Shown in pieces: positions 52,724-64,000 of a DNA stretch of 64,000 nt (positions within the stretch are counted from its first letter, which is position 1; each line of letters starts with the position of its first letter). The translations under genes were made by a program, and so were the position numbers. This stretch comes from Zonotrichia leucophrys gambelii (lineage: Eukaryota; Chordata; Aves; Passeriformes; Passerellidae): NCBI RefSeq assembly GCF_028769735.1, contig NC_088170.1, forward strand, positions 42,200,920 to 42,264,919. The letters run 5' to 3'. Under the pieces are notes generated by a model, which was given only the letters and a program-made list of their open reading frames with translations, did no database searches and had not been told where the DNA came from.

Positions 52724-52773
52724 AAAAATGCTTCAGTAGTTTTTCCTGAAAAATGCTTCAGTAGGTTTTCCTA
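52724..52773. repeat. 25-bp tandem duplication
   Basis: Two adjacent 25-base units (52724-52748 and 52749-52773) share AAAAATGCTTCAGTAG and TTTTCCT with about two mismatches. Confidence 0.75.
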
Positions 52774-53360
52774 AAAAAACTGAGCAATATTATATATCTG
52801 TCTTTCTGCAAATATGAAGCTTTGGTACAAACCACAGCTTACCTGGCTGCGTCCTGTTTTCTTCTTGTATTTTCAATATTTATTCCTGCAGATAAATGGC
52901 TTGCAGTACTCTGTCATACAAATGGTCATTAACAAATCAAAGCTGGATTTTTCAAAAACAGTCAGCATAAGCCTAGCTCTACTCTTGTTCAAGTTACTGG
53001 CAAAACCCCTAGAGAGGTTATTTTTCTTTTTCTACAGATAGCCCCTCATAAGCCTATCCTATACCCAGAAGAGTATTTCCCCATTTCTGGTAGAATCATT
53101 ATAGGGGTTATTGCATAAGGAATGAACATTTTTGATCTTCTTTTATATAATTATGGTTTCAGAAGGAATTAAATCAGCAATTTAGTAATGGAGACAAAAA
53201 CTGAAGAGGTTGTTTCAGTACATCCAGGGTCACTGTTATATTTAATTTTGTAGCCCATAAAATCTTCCCTGCTGTAGTGGATGCCTAAAATGACTGGCTT
53301 TATGTGCTGATTTTTCTTTCCCAAATGGCACAGGTAGGCTCCTTAGGCTATGGTTTAAAC

Positions 53361-53381
53361 TCTTGGGTTAAAAACCCAAGA
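53361..53381. repeat. Perfect 9-bp inverted repeat with AAA loop
   Basis: The arms TCTTGGGTT (53361-53369) and AACCCAAGA (53373-53381) are exact complements. It is followed by an A-rich stretch. Confidence 0.55.
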
Positions 53382-55656
53382 AAAATAATAAAGCTGACCT
53401 TTAACCTGCTTGATTTCTTTTTAACTACCAGAACAAAGTGAACAGTCTTTGAAGGAAAGAAGATGCAAAGTCAAAGCTCAAAGCAAATGGATACTGTAAG
53501 GAGTCTTTCCCCACCTCTTTTTGTACTGTGTTTCCCTGACACCCCTTGGGCTATGTAGCACTTCTAGCACCGGCACAGGCTGGGCACATCAGCAGCAGCC
53601 TCCCTGCAAACTCACACCTTGCTCCAAAAGTGCCATCACACCCAGGAAACCTCCAGGATCCCTGTTGTGTTGTCCCTTGCAAATATCCTCTGCACTACAC
53701 ACACCATGAGCTGCATTACTTCAGGGATCCCCTGAAGAGTGTTTTTGTACCCACTTTCATCACTGTTTTGGTTTTTTTCCCCTTGAAGCATAGCCTGCTG
53801 CTGCTCATTGCTACTCAAAGGCCAGGGTGCCTGGACCATGTGTTTCCCTCCAGTTTGTTCAAGCTAATTTGATTTGTGGATTTGCAGAGACAACATCAGA
53901 GACTGATTCTTAACTGGTCATCCCAACCCAAAGTTCCTTCCCTTTAGATAAGGCTAATTCACACCTCCTGCTGGCACAGACAATTTGCTTTAAAAGTAGA
54001 TAACCAAGCTCAGGAAGGAAGGAATGGCTGGGGGGACTGGAGCAGTTGGTTTCTGTGCTGGGAATCCGTGTCAGGCTGAACAAAATCTCTCCTGCTTGCT
54101 GAGAAAGAAGGGAGAGTCACTTCATGTGCCTCAGACCTTCACTAACCTGCAGAGTTCGCAGGCTCTGCCTTGCCTGCTGCATCCAGGTGGACTTCACTCA
54201 GTCAAGCGTCTGCTCCTGGCTGCTCATCCGGCTTTCTTCCAATAAGTAAAAACAAGTAATGCTATTTTTATTTTAAAAAATATGAACTAAAAAATCAAGC
54301 TGCAGGTTGCATCTCTCATGCTGTTTGATTGCTGCTGTCTGTGTGGGGCACACTGCAACACCTTGTGGGAGTACAACACGTACACAGCTATGCCATTTTA
54401 ATGTGCATGTACCCACGGTCCTTCGCTGAGCACAACTCTGATCACTGATGTCATGATTACTCATGTCAGATGTCTCATGGTGGCTTTCAGGCCTTTTGTT
54501 CCACTTTCATGGTGACTGTAGGGAGATCTTGCAAAAGTACAATCATCAGCAAACGAAATGAAAATCAGCAAGGATTTGGCTTGTCAGTGAGCAAAATCTG
54601 CAGCTCAGGAAATTTTGAGCTATTGTTATAACAAAAGCAGCTCTCTGTCTTTTAATTTTCATTTGCTTGGACTTGGATCTTTCTCTCAGCTTTTCCACAA
54701 TTGAATTCCTTATGAATTTACTGTAAGCTAAACCAGAAACTGGAGACCTACATAACACAATCACTGTCTCAGTGATTTTGGGTACAGAAACATTTTCATA
54801 GGAAAAGTTGTGAAAACACTATAAGACACTGAAAAAAAGAAATTTTTCCCCAGCTTCCCTTCAATTTATAATTAGAGCACTTAATAGAAAGTTCAAAATA
54901 CCAAAAACTTCAAGCATGTGGATCAGTCATTCTGCAATTATATTTAGAGGAGACTTGAGAATTTGTACATAAGAGGCCTGAAGAACAAAGACATCTGCCC
55001 ACAGGAAGGATATTAATATTGAAGGAGGCCTACATTTGAGCATGCTTCTATCCCTGCTTCAGGGGATTTTCTTCCAGCAGGAATTTTCCTGCTTCAGTTG
55101 CTAATTTCCCTGAAGGCGTTTTGACAAGTAGGGTGCCTCTTTAGACTTCTTGTCATAGCTACGGTATTTGAGGGAACCGAAGTGAAAATCTATAAATCTG
55201 CAGATATACAACAGAGGAAGGAGGTGTTAGTATATGCTTAAGGGCAGACAAAGATTATATTCTAATTTGTTCATTTTGCTAAACAGAAGTTGTACAGATT
55301 TACCAAGTATTACCTGTGTCTGTTTAAATTACAACTTATCTTTTAAAAATTAACCAGCCTTGGTACAAGCATTCCAGTGGATGAAGAATCGATCGCATTC
55401 CTTGGGAAATTGTTTTAGCCATTTATTACTAATACATGAAGATGAGGTTTTCAGAATCACCTTGAGAAGTGAGAAAAGCAAGATCTGGCAGCAGTTCATC
55501 TTTAAAATCTCCATATGGAGGAATTTCTTCAGCATTTTGATAATGTACCTCTGAAGCCTAGCTGAAATTAAAGTGCTATTAAGTCCCTGAAGTCTTTTGA
55601 TCTCAGTTCATATTTGCTGTGTGCATTTAATCCTGTCTCTTTCTTCCCAAAGGTTG

Positions 55657-55717
55657 CATACATACATATATACATACACACATATGCATATACATACACA
55701 CACACACATATATATAT
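55657..55717. repeat. CATA/CA/TA compound microsatellite
   Basis: CATACATA, CACACA and TATATA units alternate over about 60 bases; it is intergenic and probably polymorphic. Confidence 0.85.
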
Positions 55718-56429
55718 GGATGTATAAATAATGACTGAATGAGTAAATAGAAACTGCCAGTGTCCAGAATCAGTAACTGCAAAACAATGCTCTGGTTAGG
55801 CTTCCATAGAGTCCTGTGGTATGCATAAGATGGGAAATGCTTCCCTGTTGTTTACATAGATCTGAAAAATGAGGTTTTGGCCTCCTGTAGCAAATGCTTA
55901 GGGAATGTGTGCTGGGACATTGGAACACTTGTTTCACTAGTGCCAAACAAACAAAAAACCCCCTCAAAATTCCTGGATAATATTTTTTAATTTTTTTGGG
56001 GGAAAAAACCGTAATTTTTTCCACATCAGTTAACACATTGTCATGACAATTAAATTTATTTTCCAGCAGTGTTCTACTGTTCCAAGTCTACCCATAGAAT
56101 GTGCACAAAATACCTAATTAATCTCTTACAGCAATCTGCTTTTAAAGTACTCTACAGTGTTTGAATTTTGTGAATCTTGACTGATAGAAAAATTCAAAGA
56201 AAATCCTCAATTATTTGACAATGGAGCGTTGCCTGTGTACAAAAACCAGAATACTTGACCTGGACTAGAAACCATCCCTGACCTACTGTCTGATTTTCTG
56301 ATGCCTCTTCCTTCTTGTATCAGTGATAACATGTGAAAAGTAACCACAAAATATGTAGCTTCATCGTACCAAAAAGACACGTAAGTAGGAGAAGGGGACT
56401 GGATTTCAGGAAAGCAAGATATATTTATA

Positions 56430-56710
56430 GAGGAAGATTAAAAAAGCTAATTATGTTTAACTTGGCTGACAGACAGCTAGAAAGGGGGATATGATAACTG
56501 CCTACAAATATTTGAAAGATGCATAATACACCAAGGAAAGAGGGAAATAGTTTGAGACAAAATCTGGTAAAGCAAAATTTAGGCTGGGTGGAATGCTAAT
56601 GAGACCTGTCAGACTGCAGAAAAATTTCCCGAGGGAATTAATCAACCTCATTAAAAAAAATACCTTGAACAACATGTACGGAGGGGGATTGCAGGGAATA
56701 ATCCTTTAGC
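56430..56710 (+). mobile_element. Ancient L3/CR1 LINE fragment (near 3' end)
   Basis: Successive landmarks of L3/CR1 elements occur in order: TATGTTTAACTTGG, AGGGGGATATGATAACTGCC, ACAAATATTTGAAAGATG, CAAAATTTAGGCTGGGTG, TTTCCCGAGGGAATTAAT and ACAACATGTACGGAGGGGGA. These match the recalled consensus of the region just before the LINE 3' tail. The frame is broken and diverged, so it is an old inactive copy. Confidence 0.7.
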
Positions 56711-58641
56711 GAGAAAGTCAGGGACCAGGGAGGTTCACAGGCCACATTGTCTCCATTACTGCTGCTGTTGTCAATGGCATATGATTGTAAAGATTTTCCC
56801 AACAACGTTTCTGACCCACAAGACTTTTATTTCCTCCCTGCCAAACAGTAGATGGAGGGAAATTCTCTTTGAGGGAAATTACTCTTTTTATGGAAAAAAT
56901 TGAAACATCAAGAGAAAAGTCACCGTATTTGGAAAGGGAGCAGTGGAACACCCTGAGATGGTGTCGTGCCAGCTTCCCTATCCCCAGGAAAGTTTCAGTG
57001 CAGCTGACAGGAGTGCCCTCATTGGAGTGCCATGGAATTGGAGACAATCTGGCTTTTGGATCATGTATGCAGCTCCTCTTCAAAATAAGCTCTGTGCTGG
57101 ACTTGCGCTTTAGCAGCTATCCTGTGTTAAATGCCAATCTGCCTTGAATCTGATTTTTTCTTCTAAATCAGCTAATTTGATTTTGTCAGCCCAGCTCCAG
57201 AGCACATTATTTTTTTCTGCAATCTATACCTGCCTTCACTATTAGGGGTTGCATTTCTATGCCAGAAATACCAGCCTATATTTTTCCCCAGGACTTGATC
57301 CCCTGCATGATCTACCACAGCTGAGACTTAACATAGCTGGACTGGAGCAACTGTGAATCTACTTAGCATCAGTGTTATGAAAGTCAGTGGAAACAGCTGA
57401 TCCCTCAAAAAGAGAAGGGAACCAGTGTTTCACTGCACATTTATGCTGATGTAACTCCTCTGCCTTATACTAAGATAAGCTGAAGTGAGGCAGCAGTGAG
57501 TCAGACCTAATATGTTTAGTACTTGTATACTAAATTTATGAGGCACCCAGTAACATTTGCCTTATGTATAATGGTAGCACTCCCAGCAGGATGATCTAAT
57601 CATTCATGAGGAATTATGGTACGATGTTGGAGTTTATTTAATGCTTAATGTTCACAACAACCTCCAGCATTGATTTTAATCTGGTTACTGCTCACATTGT
57701 GAAACAAATCTCTGCGGAGCAGCAGCAGCAGAGATCAACCACATCCTGTGCAGCATGGCATATATCAGCAATACAAGGCTGCACTGTTTGTCTGACAGGC
57801 AGAGGAAGCAGAGTTGATTCACACACCAGAACAATTCCTTTCACCAAGACACTTAGGAATGCATCAAAGGAAACATTTCTGCAGGCTTCCTGTGAGCAAT
57901 GGTCTTACTGGAAATCAAAGGCTAAAAAAAATAGCACTTTTAAGAAATGGTGCCCTTGACAAATGGAGCAGGAAAACCTGTGAAAATTTGGATGCAGCAG
58001 AATGACTTTTCAAGGAGTGCATGCCAAGGTGTTAATTTTGCAATACATTCTTGGAGTGGCACATTTTCCTGCTTCGAACATCCAGGAGGAGACCAAGGCC
58101 AAGAAAGGTTTGCCACCTCCAGGAGATAGGCTGTCCCTTAAAAAGAACCAGCAATGGAGGGCAAAAAAGGAGGAAAGAGAACTTCCATCCAAGTTGGTTT
58201 CTCAAAAAAAATTTCTAAGGAAAATGTTCCAAAAAAGTGAATGAACTTTTTATAACCAAAATCTCCTTCTCCTTTCTCAGCTTGGTTCATGTTCCCTTCA
58301 AGTCATTTTAACAGCAAATATTTCCTGAGCAGGAAGGGCAAATTGTTCTGCTAGTGGAATTTAGTCAAAAGTTTTTAGGGAAATAAAATTAATATTCACA
58401 GCTGTTGTGTCAGTGCTACAGAGAAGAAGTAGATTCACGAGGATGGCTGGTTTGTATCCTGTCCAGCCTTCATCTAAGACTGGTGAGCTCATTTTGCTAT
58501 TTTTCCCCTGGAGAGATCACCATTCTATCCCCTCAATGACTTCTTGAAATACCTGTTTAAGAGATGTATTTTAGTGTCATCTGTTTGCGTGATTGATTGC
58601 TCTTATGACTTGTTGATTGGTAGCAGCTTAAATATTACATT

Positions 58642-58656
58642 AAAAAAAAAAAAAAA
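58642..58656. repeat. A-homopolymer
   Basis: About 15 consecutive A residues. No retrocopy or LINE body is recognisable immediately upstream. Confidence 0.7.
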
Positions 58657-59849
58657 GCATAAAAAATTCCTTCCTAGTAAGTTAAAGTTACATCAAAGAG
58701 GTTGTCACATTTGACAGTCCTGCAACCACATGTGACAACGTGGTGAGCAACTGAACCTATCCAACTTTTTTGCTTGGGCTATCAGAGAAACAAATGACTG
58801 TGGACTTTTCTTAAAGAAGTTTATAGTAGCATTTTAAATGTCATGGGGCAACAGACAAGGATCTTGTACTCTCCAGACAAAAACACACCACCTGTGAGTA
58901 CTACCAACACAGATCCTGCTTTCTGGCTTGGAGAAAAAGCAACCATACCGCACCTCCCGCAGCAACAGAAACAGCTGGCAGTGCACAGCCTCATATGGAT
59001 CCTCTTCCCAGCTGCCCCACATTTGCAGCACAGTGTCCCTGCTGCCCCCTGCATGTTGCTTTGTGAAATGACCCTCAGCATGACACTTCTAGGCAGGTCT
59101 CTGTGTGTGCCCAGAGATGCTTTGAGGTAGGGGACATGAGCCCTCGGCCCAGCATAGGGTGCTAAATGCCCACCATGAACTCTCCTGAGCAAGAGCCCAG
59201 ACTGCAGCGGTGTGCTGGGTTTTATCCTGGAGGAATAGGGACGTCAGAATGAGACAGAGAAGGTAATATGACTGGTTACATTATAGACCCAGTTAACAAG
59301 AAGGTGTGGGGGAGAAATTCCTACATTGTGAAAAGGACTCTTTTCTCTCTCCCTGTTGTTTAAATCTTTGCCACTGTTTAAATTTAAGCAGATTTGCTAT
59401 CCCAACATCTGCAGTTTGATTATTTGACTATTGCCTGGCTCAGGGTCAAACCACAGCAGAATACACTAGTCTGTGATTTACAGCCTGGGCTGTGATTATA
59501 ATGGTTTTATTTTAGTTGGACCACTATTTACAAGCTCATTTGTATTAGTGCACAGTGTTGTAATAACAATGGTAGAATTATTAGGTCTTGCAGAAACAAT
59601 CGCACATAGTAAATGGCTGCAGCTCACAGGGTGCTGCTTAAGTGCTCCAGCAGCCTGGTGATGTCTGCAGCACAGAGGCTGCCATTTTAATAGCAAGGTG
59701 GGGAGGAGAGTGAGGAGAGGGCCAGAGAGGGGGAAGAAACCAGGAATGGTTGTTATTAATTCTTTTCTAAGTAAATAGAAAGGACGTGTGTTTCCTGGAT
59801 TAGCCACTGAAAGCAAATGCTGAGAGGGGAAAGAGCTGGTGTTGCCCTC

Positions 59850-60620
59850 GGCAGGGTTAAATAAGGTACTTCCACCTCGGCACTGACGGCCAACAGCTGC
59901 TAGGAGCCACTCCGCATGCCATGAGGGACCCCACAAGGCCCTGCCAAGGGGCACTTGTGGCAGTGGGGAGGGTCCCTGGGTGTCTCCACTTGCACTGGAG
60001 AGCCCTTGGCCACCCATGGTGGAAGTGCCTGAGGTGCAGAAGCTCAGCCCTGGGGGCCTTACCTGGCAGCAGGGGGGTGGGAGGATAAGGTGGGCCTGGG
60101 GGTTTCCTCACACCTCTGAGAAGCCTGCTGAGCCTGGCCCAGACGGACTGGGCCGAGATGGCGTGAGCCATCATCAGGGCATCCTGTCACCATGCAGGGC
60201 TGGTGCTGCTGCTCCACAGGCATTTTCAGGGCTTGCCTTGGGACCCTATGTTGTCTCTTTTTTCTCCTTGTGAAAAGAGGAAGGATACTCAGGGTTTTAC
60301 CTGGTACACCACAGTGCCAACCCCACAAGGCTGGAGCTGACCACTGCTGCAGGCCTCATATTTGACATGCCAGTGTGAGGAGCACTGGGAGTTCCTGCTG
60401 AAGACTTGCAGGTGTCAGGCAGTTCTGAAAATTAGGTTTTTTATGTGATTGGTGGCCCTGGGGGCTCAGTGGCAGGGTGGACAGGATGGAGAGGAAGCCA
60501 GGTTTCAGGCCCTGCCACTGTCTTGCTCTCCCTGAGGGGAGCAGGGAAAGGACAGCTTATCCATTCTCCGGCAGTGCTGTCTGAGGACTTCCACCTCCTG
60601 CCCCACCACTGGCTGAAAAG
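59850..60620. other. GC-rich intergenic block
   Basis: Roughly 750 bases are clearly richer in G+C than the surrounding desert, with G-runs near 60071-60101. Overlapping open frames on both strands reflect low stop-codon density. No promoter motif, exon or known repeat was recognised; an unrecognised old transposon or a regulatory element is possible. Confidence 0.35.
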
Positions 60621-63600
60621 TAAATATAAAAAAATGATGATTATCTAGTCTCAGGCAGGAAAAAAGCATCTTCAAAATCAAATAGAAAAAAAAATCAAAG
60701 GAAGAGTAGTATCAACAGTTATTATCATTCATTGTTAAGAATGTAAGACAAGGAAACAGCCCTGTCCTGATTCACAGGGCTTAAGTCCTTTCTCTGATGT
60801 TACTCCCTCGACCATCACCTGAGTCTGCACATGACAGCAGGTGAGCTGAATCACCCTCTCTCCTGACTATGAAAGAATCATAGGCCAAAAAAGCACTTCA
60901 TATGGATGTTTCAGATAAATTACTCAAGATGCCTGAGATTAAATCAGATTTAAGATATCCTATTTATGATAATGGTTATAAAATTGCGTGTCCTTGAGGC
61001 CTGTCCTGTGCTTAGCTATCCTTCCTCTTACAGATGTTGTTCGGTATTGCTGACCAGCTCTGTTCAAGGGTAAAATTCTTCAAAGCTGAGAGAAAAAGTA
61101 GTATTTCTTTCTCTGGCTGACCTCTGAGTGTGTACCTCTCTCTGTTTAAAAGCTGCTGGTTTCCTGGGTGTTTTGGCCTTTTAGAAAAGAACCTTCTGAC
61201 TAGAATTCTGTATAGTGAGAATTTTTAGGGATTTCTGCAGTCCTTTTGTACTAATTGATTCCCCAGTGCATTAGCATCACCAAAGCTAGATTAATCTTCT
61301 TTTCATTTTGGTGCTGAGATCAGTGATATTTTATTGAACCTGGTACAGTTTTACTACTTGCATTTACCTCCTCTAAGACGCCTTTTCTCATAAGTATGTC
61401 CTGAGACAAGATCCCACTTTAAAACTCTCTCTGGCCAAGCTGCCAAGCAGAACTGGTCTCCTGTGGGATACAATCCAGTGCCAAAATTCCTCCTGCTTCA
61501 TCACAGATGCAGAATTTCCCAGCAGCTGGCATGTCATCCTGTAACTTTAGGAATTAAGCTGTATCTTTTTGTCAGAGAGAAATTAGGAGGGACTCCTCTG
61601 CTTAAGGGAAGGACTAGCAGGAGATTGCTGACACATAGGCTGTGCTGCCTGGGCTCTTCTCATGGATGTAACACAACAGTTCTGCAGTACAAAACTTGCT
61701 TTCTGATGGAGTCAGATTGTATTTTTCTTGAGCCTTGTATTTTCCTTGTATTTTTCAGGAGCCACTGAAAAATCAGGCTGAGAGGTAATTCCTATATAAT
61801 TACCCAGCCTTATAAAAGAGACTGCAGAGAAGAGGTTTTATAGATGGTCTTGCCTGAGCTCATTTATATCATGCCATGATAATGGGGGAAAAGCAATCTT
61901 TCTGCTGGTTTTTGTGGATGGCACAGACAGCAAAGGATCTAGCCCTGCCCTTAGAACTGTGCCTGCTGAAGCTGAAATTGGTGATGAATTGCCATCAACT
62001 CCACTGGCAGATGCACGTGATCCCCTTCAAATTTTGCACTGTTTTCTCTTCTCTTGGCTTAAATAAAGATCAGTCCTTGCAAGCTTTCTGTGCATCAACT
62101 GCTTCCACTAACTTCAAGGATATATTTGAGAGGATGAAGATTATTTCTTTATATGTGGCCTGCAAGATTAGAGTCAAAGATGCACAAAACTTGCCTAAGA
62201 GGGCTGAAACAGAGCTTAGCTTGCTCATCTGCTTCTGCCACATGCAGTGAACCTGACTTGTAGCTCTGCTCTGACTTCAGCATGGTGCTAAATACTTTGC
62301 AGCACAGTGCTTCCCAAAAAAGTTGGGAACCCTACATCTGCAAGGAAAATCAAACAAATTGGAGAAATTAATTGTAGAGTTCCCACACACAGCTCTGCAT
62401 TTAAAGTGAGTGCAAACAAATAGGTCTGATAAGCTGGGCTACTTGAAAAAGAAGTGAGCAATGCAAACCAGTGAAAAATACATTTGCATTGGTGATATTT
62501 TAATCACTTATACTTTCATTAAACAAAATACTTGAGTAGATCTTATGCTTCAGTGAAGTTGAAGGGACTTGAGTATACTCTTTAAATCCTGTAAGTGCTT
62601 AAAAGTGCTGCCAAGCAAGGATGCAAGTCCTCAAAGTGCTTGGGCTGAGAGTATTCTTAAGTGTTTTGCTGAATCAGATGCATGGTGTCACAGAGACTCA
62701 AAGTGAGCTCAGAGGTTTCAGCCAAGATGAAGGATAAAGCCAAACAGCATAACAGGAAACTCTCAGGATTTTCCAGAGTCTAGTGCATAATTAGATTAAT
62801 TGCACAATCCCATTTTAGGATTATTAGTGAGTTTGGGGGTTTTTAGACTTTTAAAAAGAGAAGGAGTCTTCCTTTGCAGACATGCACAAAATCTATCAGG
62901 TAACTTCTCCTATGCTTTCCTAGTATGTGGCATTTCAAAATTAAACAAATGTCAGTGACACTGCATTTAGTTCTGAGTAATTAAAAGCATCCAGCTTGTG
63001 AAAACGATTTTTTCTCCTGTGTTCAGCTAGGTAGCGATAAGTTGTTTCCCAAGTTTTCCCTGGGAAACTAAGTGGAATGTAATGGTATTGCAAGTAGAAC
63101 ATAACACTGCCATAGCAATTACATCTAAGCATTGCTAGCCATACATTTTAGCAAGAAATTCTTAATTATATACTTTATGGCACACAAGCATGTTTAATAT
63201 AAATATTTAATTTACAGATTTTAAATGTTTCCTCTACCTCTGATCTGCATTAGCCACTTCTATTGCCTGCAGAAATGCATTAAGCAAAGCAGATAGAACA
63301 GTTCTGTCCCAATGCTTCATGCCTTCATTCCCCTTAAAATTCTATCCTATTACTTGGCCACAGCCTGACCATGACCTTCAGCACTACTGAATTTCAAAGA
63401 GGTGATAACTGCTTTGAAACTTTGAAAGAGCCATAAATGAGACTAAAGACATAAAAGGAGTCTGTTACCTTCATGCTGACTTTGTCTGCAACTGCTATAT
63501 GATTCCTTTCCATTGTTTGAATTTATTCAGTTATCCCAGAACAAGTCCTGAAACTGTACACTCTGTTGAGCAAAATTTAATTGGTTTCAACAGACAATGC

Positions 63601-64000
63601 ACCTCTGAGGAGCACTAGACAATCTCTTGCACTTATCTATGCTAATCTTATGCTTCATTCATCCTGTTTGCTGGTGTTCTGTAAGCTCCCCAGTTCAGGG
63701 CCAGGGCCCTTGGGGCAGCAATGTCTGCCAGCCCCTGTTGGCTGGGCTCAGATAGTCCCAAATGCTGGTAACCTGCCAGGAGCTGAGCTTGAATGATCCA
63801 GGCTGATTACTTGCAGTGACATTGGGGCGTCTGCACCACATATCTTGGGCAGCAGATTTTCCCTTTTCTGGGATATCCCAGCAGTCCTCCATCACCTTCC
63901 TCCCTCCCAAGAGCTGGCTGGGGAGCAGTGTCCACCCCAGAACTTAATGTGCCCTGATGTCTAGAGTTGGGATTACAGACCAGACTTGACAGTGCTTTAG

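Larger units (their letters stand above)
46290..64000. other. Intergenic region 3' of NUAK1, no gene seen
   Basis: Nearly 18 kb with no exon, RNA gene or conserved domain recognisable on either strand. The longest open frames (124 codons at 61876-62250, 173 codons antisense at 59496-60017) lack family resemblance and splice context. Visible items: hairpins at 47947-47988, 49491-49520 and 53361-53381; a 25-bp duplication at 52724-52773; a CA/TA microsatellite near 55657; an L3/CR1 relic at 56430-56710; an A-run at 58642; and a GC-rich block at 59850-60620. In mammals this flank of NUAK1 is also gene-poor, so distal enhancers are plausible. Confidence 0.75.

Noticed and set aside
59496..60017. 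173-codon antisense open frame
   Set aside because: It overlaps the GC-rich block where stop codons are scarce, its proline/serine-rich translation resembles no family, and other frames are open there too.
60867..60910. AGAATCATAGG as an inverted CR1 end
   Set aside because: Only about 11 bases resemble the CR1 terminal repeat and the adjoining sequence does not follow the element.
61876..62250. 124-codon frame near the right end as a possible downstream gene
   Set aside because: No recognisable protein and no matching neighbouring exons.

Overview
This window is vertebrate nuclear DNA and holds most of one gene on the + strand, NUAK1 (ARK5), an AMPK-related Ser/Thr kinase. The bird, probably songbird, origin is inferred from compact introns, few interspersed repeats, sauropsid-style CR1/L3 LINE relics, and a solo LTR at about 39190-39627 that I recognise from memory as a passerine retrovirus-like family. 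No database could be searched.

Layout: 1-22423 is the 3' part of a very long intron 1; exon 1 (start codon and glycine-rich loop) lies upstream of the window. Coding exons follow at 22424-22544, 32672-32823, 34128-34193, 40504-40623, 40927-41059 and 42132-43285 (stop codon included), all with GT-AG borders and matching phases. Together they encode 581 residues, which is what human NUAK1 (661 aa) has left after its first 80 residues. Adding 80 to the window residue number therefore gives human numbering and places the LKB1 T-loop threonine at 211 and the Akt-site serine at 600. A roughly 2.9 kb 3' UTR runs to overlapping poly(A) signals near 46165-46174, with a further AATAAA at 46258. From about 46.3 to 64.0 kb no gene is recognisable on either strand, which fits the gene-poor flank on the 3' side of NUAK1 in other vertebrates.

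The exons rebuild one protein: exons 2 and 3 supply the catalytic lysine, helix C and hinge; exon 4 the HRD catalytic loop; exon 5 the DFG and T-loop; exon 6 helix F and part of the C-lobe; exon 7 the end of the kinase fold and the whole regulatory tail, with three PP1-binding GILK motifs, an ESGYYS phosphodegron and the RxRxxS Akt site. LKB1 activation, PP1-beta/MYPT1 docking and Akt or PLK/beta-TrCP control, all known for human NUAK1, thus look conserved.

I found no new multi-gene system. The less ordinary items are non-coding: several perfect hairpins (47947-47988, 49491-49520, 10880-10903, 53361-53381), two potential G-quadruplexes (14304-14330 on +, 33873-33906 on -), a candidate poison exon in intron 1 (10025-10169), CR1/L3 relics including one inside the 3' UTR, and the solo LTR.
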